This document shows positions 12,935-26,080 of a stretch of 64,000 nucleotides of DNA, piece after piece. The stretch is from NCBI GenBank assembly GCA_024516155.1, contig JAJJXM010000030.1:186001-250000 (forward strand), given 5' to 3'. Under the pieces are notes generated by a model that ran no database searches, was not told the DNA's origin, and saw nothing but the letters and a program-made list of their open reading frames with translations. A program made the position numbers and the translations under genes. The DNA comes from Pyronema omphalodes. Taxonomy: Eukaryota; Ascomycota; Pezizomycetes; Pezizales; Pyronemataceae. Each line of letters opens with the position of its first letter. The first letter of the stretch is position 1.

Positions 12935-15314
12935 CTAAAGTGGCGCGGTTGCGTCCGATTCCCGATATGCTTTAGCTCTTGCTTGGTCCTCTGCTCTCGC
13001 GGCGGTCGCCTGTGCTGCTTCTGTGCCTTCATCCTTTATCGTCTCTCGAAACCAGGGGTGTCGAAGGGCATCTGTAGCGGTGATTCTCCGATTAGGATCA
13101 TATACGAAGATTTTCTTTAGTAAATCGAGAAACTGTTTATCGAAGTTCGATTTCACAGGGATAATGTCCTAAATATATTATTAAATAGGATCCAGAATGA
13201 CAGACTTGGTCTGAACTTACGTGGAGAGGTTTCATCGCATTGACATATTTTCGGCTGGCTCTAGTAGTCTGCGCATTGGGGTAGTCAAGTCTGGCTCCTT
13301 TGAAGTACCTGAATGGCGCATTTTGTTAGACCTGAAGTTATCCCATCCGTGCAAGGACTTACTTTGCCGCAGGGTTGGATGCTGATGAGCTTGTTCTGTT
13401 GTTTCCCATCTGTCGAATAAGTTTGGAGTCTATTTTTGGACCGCAAACTGCCTGCATCATGGCCAAATGTTCGAGGTTGTCATGCGTTTGAAATAGAGCG
13501 TCGCCGGTAAAAAATTCGACAAGAATGCATCCAATACTCCAGATATCGCATGGTTTTGTCCACCCAAGTCCTAAAATAATTTCGGGTGCTCGGTAATGCC
13601 GTGTACTAACAACCGCAGAGTGATATTCATCATCAAATGTGGCAGAACCAAAATCGATTAACCGAATATCGGTATCAAGCAAAACACGACGCGTCCTTCC
13701 TGTTCTAGAACTATTCGTAGAAGCTGATGGAATCGGTCGAGTGTAACTATAGTTGTGATAGCCGTTGTTGACCAACAAAATGTTTTCCGGCTTTAAATCT
13801 GTATGAATCAAGTTCAAGTCATGCAAGACTAAGCCACCATTAGCACGACAATTTTAAGAAGAGATAGAGGGATAGCCGTACATGCAACACTTGTTAACAA
13901 CTGTCTTGCAAAGGATTGAATATGACTGCTTGGGAAAGGTGCAAACTGATTAGCCTTGAGAAAGTCGAAGACGCTCATTCCGAGCAGGTCAGTGACAATG
14001 CCTATCCATAGTCAGTGTGAATAATTCCCAGACTCAGCCTGATAGGAACTGACAGATGTGATTCTTGTAGTCGAAACAATCACGTAAATGAATGCATTTG
14101 TTCTTATTTTCCGGATCGTTTAATGCCAGAGTAGACAAAACTCGCAATTCAACGCGACTAGCATCGCGATATTTCTGAACCGATCTGATTACTTTGATGG
14201 CGGCTTTTGTTCTTTTAACCTTGTCGTACGCTTCCACGACCTTACCAAATGTACCTTGGCCGAGTAATTTTGTGATGCGGTCTGAGACACATTAGATATG
14301 AGATCATGATCGGAGGGAAATATTCATTACATCTAGGAGTTAGTTCCGTGTCTGGTGTCACAATATAGTGACCGTCCTGATCGTCAACTCTCTGACTGCT
14401 TGATCTGATATCCTGTAAAACCATCAGTTACATGCCTTTTGCAAAACTTGGTATCGTCTGTATGGATCTCTTACATCCTGAATAACGTTGACATGAACTT
14501 CCTTAGCCTTGATAGGAGGCTTTGGCGGGGGGTGATAGCTCGCAAATGCGTCCTCGGTGTTGGCTGCAGTCGCAGCAGCATGGCTGGCTCTGGTAACCCT
14601 TTTTCTTTTTCCTCCATTCGGGAGCAGTGAAGCATTGGCCAAGGCATCATTCATACTTCTGTTAGAACCCAGAGAGGTGCCTGCCGTAGTGTCATTCACA
14701 CTACCCGAACTCGATTGGGCCGAAAGCGTCGCAGGGGAATTGTTGTAGGCATTGCGTTGCGGGGTTTGCGTTGTAGAGTATGCTGGGTGGACACTGCCGG
14801 CCTGCGAATATAATTGTTCATGGTCGTAAGGATATTCAGCCTTGGGTTCAACTTTTCTCTTCTTATCCGTATGACGAGGTTTGGGAGGATGAGCTGCGCT
14901 GGTACCCACTGGGTATTGAACCATGCCGTTACCCACTCGCGCGGATGAAGATGCTGCCGAAGGAGGTGGAGTATCGTCAATGACAATAACTTCCTTTGGC
15001 ACCCCGTTTTCATAGAACTTTTCCCAATCTGGAGGACTTCGTCTTTTACGCGAAGCAGGAGAAGAAGTAGATACGGGTGGTTGACCTTTTGCCGGAGCCA
15101 TTGCAGACGAGTTAGTACGCGTAGGGCCCAGCGAAGGAATCGAAGCGTTGCTGGTTAGTGATCTTGTCGGCGGGTTGTAGTACGGCGGTGCTTGTAGACG
15201 AGAATTCGAGGGAGCGCTGTAAGGATTTGGGAGACCGATGGGGTAATTGCCGTAGTATTGCAGATTTGCGATCTCAATAGGAGCGAGTGCCGTAGCTGTG
15301 GACGGAGTCGACAT
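12935..15314 (-). CDS. LAMMER/CLK dual-specificity protein kinase
   Basis: Seven exons (15314-14475, 14412-14331, 14281-14054, 14001-13882, 13828-13363, 13308-13221, 13168-12935) join in frame to about 685 residues. The first 300 or so residues are low-complexity, Ser/Pro-rich and basic. The kinase domain starts at about residue 308: P-loop [10 protein letters not shown], the VAIK-equivalent AAIKVIRS, the catalytic loop [12 protein letters not shown] (His-Thr-Asp instead of His-Arg-Asp, a LAMMER-family hallmark), LIDFGSATF, and the activation and APE region [14 protein letters not shown]. The signature [11 protein letters not shown] sits at about residue 540 in place of the usual EHLAMMERILG. 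The family (S. pombe Lkh1, yeast Kns1, human CLK) phosphorylates SR-type splicing factors and other targets and acts in the nucleus and cytosol. The start was chosen as the first ATG of the long open N-terminal exon. Confidence 0.94.
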
Positions 15315-18300
15315 CGAGGAGATGCCCAGTAAAGTGATCCCAGTAGCTCAACGAGAGTACAACTCGTTGAGACAACTTGCTGGGGCCGAACCGAACAATA
15401 GTGTTGCAAATCCCAGCGGCTGAACGCCGAGTCGAATCGTTAACGCCTGTTGAGTGAGGTCTGAGGACCAGTGAATCCCCAGAATCGCTAACCCGAATGT
15501 TCTCCCTAACAATAGGACCGCTGCTGCGGAAAATCCCCACCAAAAGACGATATTCAGAATAGGTGTGTTTGTGGGGGTCCAAGTATTGCCAACAGGATAT
15601 GTACCTGCGAGATGGTTTTGTCGAAAGATGGAAGACAAGATTTCCCCACGGTCGGAGAAAGAACGCGGTATTGAGCTGTGGCAATACGCGTAGGAGAATC
15701 AAACAGCAGAGACCAGGTAGAGCGTAAGAAATTGCTTGAGCAGATGTTGGTTTCCGTTGAGAATTGCTGAAGCAATCAAGAAGCAAAACCGACGGTGAAA
15801 GTTGCAACGAACTCTGAAAATGCTGCAATGGAGGTGGAGGATGAGGTAGTAGAGGGGTTCAGAGAATCCTGCAACAAACTCGGGGAAATGCTGTAATGGA
15901 CTGACCGAATAAGCGAGTCGTTCTGATGGAGAATCGCGTTATTTTGAAGGAAACCAAGAGTTCTGGGTGTAACAACGAGGCCGAGTAGATGGGAAACTGA
16001 AGATGCGAGCTTGGGAGGAGGAGGGAAGGTGTTAAATCAAGTGGAGTGAGAATGAAAGTGGAAAGCGGGCGTAGAACGGGTACTGGGAGAAAATGGTAAT
16101 TCTCGGTGCTTTCCTCGTGCGTCGTCCGTGGAGGCTCGTCGGCGTCCTGTTCTATATCTAATGCTCTACCTCGTTCGCGGGTCCTGCTACCGTTCCGAGT
16201 GCGGAAGAAGTAGTGGTAGTAGTTCCGGGGGGGGGTTTTTTTTTTCTTGCGCTGGCCTGTCTCCTGTGGCAGCAAGTGGGCTCGTTGCAAAGACGGTGGG
16301 CGCAGTAAATAGATAATAGTGGTTGGAGATTGCTCTGCTTGCTTGCGGACTCTGTGCTCGCCGCTGAATGGCTGTGGTGCTCGATGGCGACTGCGACGAT
16401 TTGACGCGATGCGGCGAACGACTTTGAAGGAACGACTGTTCAGACTATGCTGCGCTCCATGTATGTATGTATGTATGTAAAATAAGAATAGATACGCTCT
16501 ACGGCGGCGCAAAGTCAGTGGATGACTGTCATTTCTGCGTCGTACATGGACCAGCTGTGAATACGGCCAGGAGCTGGCCAATCTCTTTACTTTTTGGAAA
16601 AAAAGACAGTCAGGGAAAATACTGGACGGTGGTGTGCGAGGGTTCGGGCCATAAAAAAGACAACCGAAAAAGACAACCGAAGAGACAAACCTGCAAGCCA
16701 GGAAGCACCATAACTTGCTGTTTTATTTCGGGTGTTACACGAGCCTGGCAATGAGGGCATTTTACTCTTGGGGACATTGCTTGTGGGGATATTGAAAGTG
16801 GGGATTGTCATGATACAACTGGAATTGTTCCTTCTCATCTTCATTTTGATTTCCTTCAGTCGTCAACTTTCCGGTTCTTCGAGTGAGATGTTCGTCCTGT
16901 GTTCCTGGTATGTAAATGTGGATACCTCAGGCCTCAAAGACAAACACCCCCAAACACCACCAATTATCTCACTATATTCCTTGCGTTCTTTCTGACAGCC
17001 ATTAAGGTGCCAGCATTGATTACCGTGGCCTGGACAGTAGGGACAATATAATAAACACAACTGTTTGGGATACTCCTGATGAACTGTTGGCTACAGTCAA
17101 AGCTAAAGTGAATAGTCGTTTCACACCGAAAGAGCGAGGCAGAGGAACAGTAAATGGATTATCCATCATGTATATCAGGCCCCTGTATCTCTGCTGACCT
17201 GCTGTGTAAGTCCCGGGGGGGGGGCAGGAGGAATTTGGAGATCCCAGATACGCCTCGTCAACTCATATGGTTCTTTCCATCCCATCCCTATTTTCTTACT
17301 GTAGCACCTTTAAAACCCGTCGCGTCTTCCAACTCCTGGTGTATCCTATCCTCGAACTCGGTGGCCCGAAATCAGTCCCTTTTCTCCGTTTAGTTGAGAC
17401 CCATTTATCGGTGGCATTTCCCATTTTCAAGCCCCGGCCATCCGCCACCAATCAGATACCATTAATCTCGTCACAGCATTTCCACAAGCCATCATCTCTA
17501 AGCGGCTTTGAAAGGGATGAAAATGCTCGTTTCAAAGACTCGGCAAGACAGTAGAGTTTTCTAGTGTCTCAGAACTGATGAAAAGAAAAATTTCAATAGA
17601 AAGCTTGGATAACTGGAGAGAGGATGGTCTCTGTCTCTCTGTAGCTTGTTTATCGATGGCGTCAACTCTGTCGAGAACTTTCGAAGACTCGTTAACGACA
17701 TGACAACGATTTTGAAAGCCCTGGACAACATCCAATTCTATTTCTATATCCACGCACGATTATTATGCCAAGACTTGATGACAAAAAAACCTCTGTGAAG
17801 TTTTACGTAGGTTCCAACAGCGATGGCATGTAAGAAGTTGAGTTTTGGGCCCTAAGTCTAGCTCGTGTCCTTGTTTAAAGGGTTCAACTGGCCAGCCATA
17901 GCGTAGTCGACAACCCGAGGAGAACCACAGACATCCGGAACGCATTAAGCTTGCAAGGCCGGCGGAGTATGATGTCTCTATGATGTATAGTACAGTCGGA
18001 CTGTACTGTCAAATGACGAGCCGGATGAGTGACTTTCAGTGTTTCCATGAAGCGTTGAGTAGTGTTGTCCAGGTGCCTGTAGCGGAGAACATAAATTCAT
18101 AGAATAAACCAGAACCCCGTGGCAAAAGAAATAGATACGCGTTTGCTACGGATGTGGAAATAATCCACGCGGCGCTGAAAAATCTCCATGGAAAAGTTTT
18201 GACGGTTAATAACAGTCCTATAAGATTGATGATGTCTCGCTTCTCTCACACCCCATACCCGCTATCCCCGGTTTGATCCCAGCACCCCGCTTATGATCCT

Positions 18301-21300
18301 GATCAGAAGCCACAGGTGCAGTGGTGATACAGGGGAGATGTAATCCAAGTCCTTCACGAGGAGCATTGCATTTGTTTCTCCGTGGACGCGTTGAATATCA
18401 TGGAGGTTCCCATAGTATTCTTCACACCGCCTTATTATCTCCTCTTTGATTTCCAAAATGCTGCAAAATAATTTAGTTATGACTCCCCTTTCAAGTAGCC
18501 TTCATTCCGTTGTTCGCTGGATCCGCTGGCTTTTGGGCTCACTCACAAGCAACAAGGCTCTCGTGGTTCGCCCTATGCGCCTTCCTTTCGAAGCGGGTCT
18601 GCCAATCCAGGGAAAGGTGTCATTTGCCACAGCACATTCGCAATGCAAACAAAGCGGACACGTTTATCTCCGGCCTTAGATAATGATTTTTCGTATCATC
18701 TGTCATCTGTAATCTGTAATCTGTCACCGCATCATATCCGAGGAAAGGTGAAGGGGAATTTGAAACCTTGCTGATGGCTTACAAGCTTCAACACCTGTTG
18801 AGGCAGTAAAGGAATGGAATCGAAACACTAGCTTGTACAGCCGCAAAACCCAAAGGCCAAAGCCTGAAGTCCCTAGCTATGGCTGATACAGTACTCTAAT
18901 CATAGATATCTTGAGTCGTTTCACCAGATATGCCATGGCTCACCGATTATGCGCAAACGACGGGCGAAACTTGGACCGGATACTTCAGATGCCGATGTAT
19001 GTACAGTCTGATACGTAAATTCGGTACCGAAAATCTAGGTGAAAAAAATCCTTTCACCGTGCACCCCCAGAGTCCGTGCTCTGCTTGATCTGATCTGTCT
19101 ATTTGAACAGTTCACTTGGGTTTGTTATTGGGCCCGGTGTGTCCGGGGTGTGTTCGTTCGTTCGCGTCGACGCGACCCCACTTCCCGGATCCGGTGGAAA
19201 GCAGTAAGTGCTGATCTGCCGGGTTTAGGTCTACATGCTGCCAACCGCGGCGGCTATCCGGCGGCTATGATAGAGTAAGCCATTGTTTTCTTTTGACGAA
19301 AAAATTCTCGAGGGAGTGTATATCTCATCTCGTATCTAGAAACATGGTTAGTAATGAAACGCTTAGTTTGCAGTAGGATTGTTGATACTCTCTCCATAAG
19401 TTCTGCTTCTCCTGGAGGCTGAGTTTGCAGCTGCGTTTCGATGCTGCCCTTTCCCCGCAGATAAATGCACCATGTTGTTCCTGCGTTTGAGGCTTGCGTG
19501 AGCGCAACGGATGTATGCGGATGTCTGTCGGCGTCAGGGCCCTCGACATAACACATGGCAAGATGTTCTGTATGATCGCATCAACCGTCAATCGTTTTTG
19601 ACGCCTTGATTCTTGAGATCTGCCGGGTCTGCAGCTGATTTTTTGCTGCTGCTGACTGGGCTCTGGATTGCTAGAGATACATTTCTGTGTTGGTTGGCGT
19701 TTAGGTATGCCAAAACTCTGATGCTGGTAACTGCTATGAAACGTATGAAACTTTTGTCATTTGGCTGATACTGTTATGTGTATACTGTGAGTTTCGTTAC
19801 AAAGATGAATAGATTAACTTGTCCAGAAGGGCACCCTGGAATAATATCTGGCTCTGAGCTCAAGTATATTCAGAATTTTAAAGCCTGTTGGTCTTGAGAA
19901 GCAAACCGCCGACTTCGAGTGATGCCGTCATGACGCAATAGCAGAGTCCCGATCGATTACCCTACATCATCAGCTGTCAGATACGTTCAAAAACAATTTC
20001 ATGTAGATTGGAATTTTCTTGAAATTACGAAGTTGTGAGGGTTGGTTTGCTTATAGGACGCATTGGACAAAGCTTAGCAGGTTTTCAGCAGAGAATTTGG
20101 GGAGCCATGTGCCGCAAAGCCGTCAAGCCTGGGTGTCCAAAGCAATGATAGTATTCAAAATCGTGTCTAATATTAGCTAGGTGTTGTGGCAGTTGTCGTG
20201 AAAAATGTGGAGGAACTTTGTGGAGGAAACTTGACGTGCCAGTGGTTGAAGTGGGCGTACGTATACCGGGAAAGGAGTGGTCTTTTGACAGTCACAAACT
20301 TCAGCACAACATCCATCATCATACCCGTCGACTAAATCACATTAGCCATATTCTTCACCATTCCATTATGCTCTGTTGTTAGTAGTTACCCACAATCGAA
20401 CCAATTTTCAAACTCCACGATATATGGACCATGATCCCGTGACCGGTCGTATCAAATTTAGACGCATTAAACGCCACAAATCACATTAGTAACACTAGAC
20501 GAGGCGCTTTGCCAAGCATCGGGCCTTTGGACAAATAAGATAATTGTTGAAAATCATCCCGCGACCGACCATCAGGATCACTTCCTACCGCGAGCCACTG
20601 CTACTTACCGTCCATGCTATTTCTTCCATCTGCACTACATAAACTTTTACCGATACATCTCCACTCGTAGAATCGAAGCTAGTACCCAACTCGCCCGAAA
20701 GGGTGCTCCCGACGCGAAAAGATACCAAATTTCAGCCTTGACCCGCACGAGAAAGAATGAACTGCTCGCCAGAATCAATCCTAATACTACTTATACTTTT
20801 GATCATATAATAGTACCTCGCTTCCGTGGTTACTGCTGCCAACGGCTCAATTGATGCAACTGATGCACTTGATGAATTTGGTAAGCAATATGTATTGTAG
20901 ATTTAATCACGCTTGATGGGCTAGAAGTTTTCTTGCGGTCAGATCGATTCCTCGATTTCAAGATAAGCCTTGCAGTCTTCACTCCGGTAAGCCGGAGGTG
21001 TCTAATTAGATTACAGTGGTTGCTGCATCGCTTTCGTTTCACGCTCCATCACTCGTTAACGGTATTAGTATGACGAATTGAGAGATTAGGGGCTTCACGT
21101 TTGCAGTGGTCACATGTTTTACATCTCTATTTTTTCACTAGAAGAAGGAAAGTATTTTTATGCTCGCTTTAAGTGAAAAAAAAATCTATATTATCAGTGG
21201 CATTAATTTGGTCTTTTCTTTTCGTCTGGTCACTAATACGACGTAATAATATCTGTGCAGTGAGCACGGAAAACGTCGTTCTTCTCTTGCTACGCACATG

Positions 21301-21588
21301 AGTTTTCAATCTGTGTAGGTTCCCATTTGTAGTGAATACAAATCTCTAAGTCCTCGATGATCAACAAGCTTCTCAGGTAGTGTTTAGAAAGTCGCCACGC
21401 ATGCCAAGCCATTCTCACGCGGTGAATCTATCGTAGCGTTCACAGCTCATCTTACCCTAGCCAATCCGAATCTAGCGCAGATCGCGTCCTGCACGCCCCA
21501 CATTTCCGTCGACACCTTCGGGTCTCCCGGGTTTGTTCCTGATTTTTCGCAACAGTACACCATAGGTCAACCGCCCGCCTTCGATCGG
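15315..21588. other. 6 kb without a supported gene
   Basis: The first 1.3 kb is probably the LAMMER kinase promoter and leader; it has long basic minus-strand frames (for example 15859-16581) without domains. A G-run occurs at 17214-17224. Between 17532 and 18456 two minus-strand frames look somewhat protein-like (see findings) but do not join. I see nothing recognisable in 18.7-21.5 kb. Confidence 0.5.
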
Positions 21589-23625
21589 ATGTTCTTCGCA
21601 TTCCTACGGCCTGCTTTGCTACGGCAGAGCTCCAGACAACACCCGGTGAAGATATGGAGCAAAAATTATCAACTATACTACCCGCCGTCGAGAACGGTTC
21701 ATGAAAAACTACTCCCGCAAGCAAATAAGAGTACCCAGTGTACCTCTTGGACGGAACAGGAAAACGCGATTGTTTTGAAGGGAATAAATGAGTGTGTAAA
21801 CCCCATAGCGTGGAAGAGGAAGAAAGACAAGGAAGAGGGGCAAAATGCTGGCTTTATAAGCTTCTCAGAATCCTGGGGAGTTCGAGATGCTGGGCTGAGC
21901 GGGCTTTGTCGGGCTTCATGAAGCTGCGCTTGAGGATACACTCATAGCTCTAATCGGCCTTGCCCGCTTTACCAGCATTGTCACTTTGCTCCTCGCAATA
22001 CTCAATTGTCACCCTGCTAACTAATACTTCATCGTAGTCAGCTATCACCCGCCGAGATTCAAGCCCTACTCCCCGGGCGTCGGGAAATGGCCGTAGTCCA
22101 ACGGATGCGGGAAGTGCGTCGCAAAGTAGTAGCAGAATGTCTCGAGCGCAACGACTGGACCAAGGAAGAGCTGAACAAGCTCCAACGCTGGTTCCACATT
22201 GGACGAGACAGAAAACTAAACAAGGACGAATTACGAATGATTAAAGCCGACTTTCCACTACGTTCTTTACTAGAGATTCGGTATTATTTAACGGAGGAAA
22301 AGAAGAAGGCTCGCCAGGACAAAATCGATAAACTTGTTTGGACGCCGAAGGAAATGGCCGCGTTGGAAAAACATTATGATACTCCCCCGAGTAATTGGTC
22401 ACCGAAGGCTATTGAAGAGATTATGGCGGCTATGGAACCGGATAAAAGTTTCTCGAATATGAAGATAAAGGCCTATGAAATGAGAAGAGGGGTAAAATTG
22501 GCCGGAATTTGGAAGAAGGATGAGTTGGAGTTATTGAAGACTTTGGATTCCGTCGGACTTTACGTAAACCGGGTTTCAACAGCACTGAAGAAGAAGGTTG
22601 CAGAGATGTTCCCAGGACGTACACTATCCGCTGTACAGAGCAAGTTGTCAGAAATTAAGGGAGGAGGGTCTTGCGGAAAGGCTGGCACCAGGGTTTGGAC
22701 GAAAGAGCAGTTGGATGTCATTGAAGAGTATCGTGACAGGATAATATACGCCATTGGACGAAGAAAAAGAATAACACCCATCGTGGATGAAATCTGCGAT
22801 CGACTACCTGCAGTTTCAAGACTCGATATCAAGAGAGTTTTGAAAGCATCCATGAAACTAGACCCTGCTACACCAAAAGAATCCATCACCACCGAATCAG
22901 GATTCAAAGCTTGGCGCCAGGAAGAATTTGATACTTTCATGAGTCACCCAACATTATTTATTAGTAAGATTATATATACCTCCTCCTTACACCTTGGATG
23001 AAGAAACCCCCTAACCATCTCGAAGCCTCAACACCACAAGAAAAACTCAAGGCGTTCCCAGATAGATCACTAGGTGCAATCAGAGTGAAGCTCTGTTACT
23101 GGAGAAAAATGATCACCCCCGAGGAATGGAAAAAGCGCGTACCAGAGCATCTATGGGACTACCGGGAACAGACGGAGATGAAACGAGGAAAACATAACCA
23201 ATGGACAGACGACGATTATAGAGTCTACTTAGCACATCCAACTCGATTCTACCGTAAGTAACATTTAATCCTGCTAAGCCTGCTTAATCTGCCTAGTTTC
23301 CCCTCGGCATTTGGAGATATCGATAAGAATAAAAGCTAACACTCGACCCCTAGATACGACAACGGAACAAAAATGCGCCGCCTTCCCCGGCAAAAGTGCA
23401 AGCGCTGTAAACCGAATGATTGCGTTATGGAGACATCTAGAACGTCTAAAGTACATGAATAGTCTGGGTATAACAACGAAAGATGATCTTCCGGAAATGA
23501 AAGGGATAATAGAGGAAGCTGGTCCGACATGGCAGAAGATAGCGGATAAGATGAGGAGGAGTGTTAAAGATGAGGAAGATGTTGATCAAGGAGGTGATCA
23601 GGGTCAGATACCGATGATGGCTTGA
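21589..23625 (+). CDS. unrecognised protein of tandem Myb/SANT-like units
   Basis: There are probably four exons: 21589-about 21809, 22038-22963, 23026-23253 and 23354-23625, giving about 548 residues. The last two introns (62 and 100 bases) are well supported by GTAAG donors and exact phase. The first intron has an uncertain donor. The N-terminus (MFFAFLRPALLRQSSRQ) is basic and hydrophobic and could be a mitochondrial presequence. About seven units follow, each a Trp plus acidic helix (SWTEQEN, DWTKEEL, VWTPKEM, IWKKDEL, VWTKEQL, AWRQEEF, QWTDDDY) and then a second half with FPGR/FPDR plus a basic helix (LLPGRREMAVVQRM, DFPLRSL, MFPGRTLSAVQSKL, AFPDRSLGAIRVKL, AFPGKSASAV). That is the layout of Myb/SANT folds. 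DNA or protein binding is an inference. I know no named family with this arrangement. Confidence 0.75.
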
Positions 23626-24258
23626 GGACGAGGAGGACGAGGAGTAGTAGTAGGACGAGGAGGAGAAGGGGGGTATAAGGATTATGGGTATAAGCACGGG
23701 GAATTGGAGCGGCGTACGGTGTAGTGGTCTGTTTTTTCTGCTTTTTCTTTTTTTTTCTTTGTGAGTTTTACCGTATTTCCGAAAGTCAAGAGCTAAAAAA
23801 TGCTTAGGATACAGTGATTTTGGATTTTTTTTCTTTTTTTTTTTTGGTGTAAAGGCTTATGCAATGGTTGGTATATGGTTCGTGTTTAGCTGGTTTAGCT
23901 GGTTTAGCTGGTTCAGCTGGTCCAGCGACTGGCTTTGTCTGGCTTTGTCTGGCTTTGTGTACTCTTGTGTACTCTCGTGATTCAATGACCCTGTCCATAC
24001 CTCTAAAAAAATGTGCTCCATTATGATGCCGGCAAGGGTTACAATATTCCATACCGCATCTTCTTGATAATAAAACCAAACAGAAACAAAAAAAACAAAA
24101 CAAAACAAGCAAGCTACAACATAAACAAACCCATGCTATACCATAACATAAACATATCTCCCTAACTTGACTGCAAGGTATTCACATATATAATAGGTCT
24201 ACCGTCTACATTTATATAGCTCTCATATACAGAAGTCCCCAGTCTACAGGTACCGAGA

Positions 24259-24289
<31 letters not shown>

Positions 24290-25163
24290 CCTTTAATACA
24301 GTAATGAAACCCCTGATCCAGTATCGAAGTTTTATGCTGTAGAGCCGTGTTATCTCTGTGACTATTGATAGAAGTGGATATTGCCTTAGCGCACATCCCC
24401 TCTTTACGTTCTTTCTGTCGTTGTAGGTACTCGTTCTGTATCCAATTTCACTTGTATCTCCACCTTTATCTTTCCCTCTCGTTTGGCTCTAAGCTTTTCG
24501 CCACGTCAAACCTTCGTCTTCCGAAATCTAGCGGTATAATGAAATGAGCTAGAGATGCGGTGTATATTGTTATGTCTTGGCTTTTGCTGTCCTGTGTATG
24601 AGATTTATCATACGGTATCAACGAAATTGTAGGGGTGGGTGGGTGGGGGGATGAGGATTGTATTTTGTTCTTATGTATAATTTCCTTGACATAGGTTTGC
24701 TTGTTATGTCATAACTAAGTGATTCAGCCTACATATGTCCACCTTTTTGTAAGGAATTTTTTTAAAAAAACCCTAGTTGATTTCATCCAGTCGTAGGGAC
24801 AATACTAAACACGCTACAACATCCCCCAACCCCTCGGAGGAAAAGAAAGATATAGTCTATAAGTATCTACATAGGTATTTAATACGCCATCTACAGTGCT
24901 ATATACACCAATAACTGTCTTGAGGTGGATATTAAACGAGAGTTATGGCTGGTTATCGGGTTATCGGGTTATCAGGATATCAGGTTATCAAGTTTTCTTT
25001 AGGAGTGCTTAGAAGTTGGAACAGTCGTGTAATATCGTGGTAAAAATAGGTTTCATCCGGTTTCCTGGAACTTGGTGGGAAGATGAATGATGGCTTGTTG
25101 AATCTTGATTTTGAATATGCTCAGAAATATCTCTGCCCAATGCCCAATGCCCAAACCCAAACC

Positions 25164-25287
25164 CAAACCCAATCCCAAATCCCAAATCCCAAATCCCAAA
25201 TCCCAAATCCCAAATCCCAAATCCCAAATCCCAAATCCCAAATCCCAAATCCCAAATCCCAAATCCCAAATCCCAAATCCCAAATCC
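25164..25287 (+). repeat. (CCCAAAT)n minisatellite
   Basis: About 16 to 17 nearly perfect 7-base units, abutting a second heptamer array that differs by one base. The opposite strand is G-rich (ATTTGGG). Confidence 0.95.
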
Positions 25288-25460
25288 CAATCCCCAATCC
25301 CCAATCCCCAATCCCCAATCCCCAATCCCCAATCCCCAATCCCCAATCCCCAATCCCCAATCCCCAATCCCCAATCCCCAATCCCCAATCCCCAATCCCC
25401 AATCCCCAATCCCCAATCCCCAATCCCCAATCCCCAATCCCCAATCCTCAATCCCCAATC
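25288..25460 (+). repeat. (CCCCAAT)n minisatellite
   Basis: About 24 nearly perfect 7-base units directly following the CCCAAAT array, then a short tail of GCCCAAT variants. Frames of 100 to 170 codons in all phases are artefacts of the stop-free repeat. Confidence 0.95.
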
Positions 25461-25724
25461 CCAATGCCCAATGCCCAATGCCCAATCCCAATCCGGTCCT
25501 CGGGTTAATAACATGATATAACATGATACATCACAGATATCATGGAGTTCGATTTATATATATATGGATTGAAACCACGTGATGGGGTAATAGGATAGAT
25601 GTTTGGGTGGAGTTTATTGGATGTTAGGTAGCGTAGAGTATGTACTGGTTACTCAACTGGTGTACTGGGGTATTGGGGTACTGGGGTACTGGGGTAGAGT
25701 AGTTTTGGTGGGATTTGTTGAGGG

Positions 25725-25846
25725 TTGGGAATTTATTTGGGAATTTGTTTGGGAATTTGTTTGGGAATTTGTTTGGGAATTTGTTTGGGAATTTGTTTGG
25801 GAATTTATTTGGGAATTTGTTTGGGAATTTATTTGGGAATTTGTTT
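25725..25846 (+). repeat. (TTTGGGAATTTG)n minisatellite
   Basis: About ten 12-base units, some with ATTTATTTGGGA variants. Confidence 0.92.
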
Positions 25847-26080
25847 ATCTGTGTATTGATCTATGTATTCACCTATGCATCTACCTCTGCACTCATCAAC
25901 TCATCCTCTCATCAACTTATCTATCCATAATCATATTTCCCTCCCAAAAATCCCTATTCAAAAATACTACTGCCGTCTATACCATAAATCTGAATTGGTT
26001 TCGAAATAAAGATTTGTCAAGTTGCTATAGGGACTTTGTATAGGAATTTTGCGAGGTGAAGGATGAAGGGTGATGGAATT

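Noticed and set aside
15859..16581. 240-codon minus frame upstream of the LAMMER kinase
   Set aside because: It is basic and low-complexity, with no domain, and lies in the probable promoter and leader region.
18446..18679. 77-codon + frame
   Set aside because: It is antisense to an equally weak minus frame and has no motif; nothing distinguishes it from chance.
25164..25460. CRISPR array or true telomere
   Set aside because: The units have no spacers and the host is eukaryotic; ordinary genes lie on both sides, so it is an internal minisatellite.
25053..25524. Several 100 to 170 codon frames on both strands
   Set aside because: All are translations of stop-free heptamer arrays; a 7-base period keeps every frame open.
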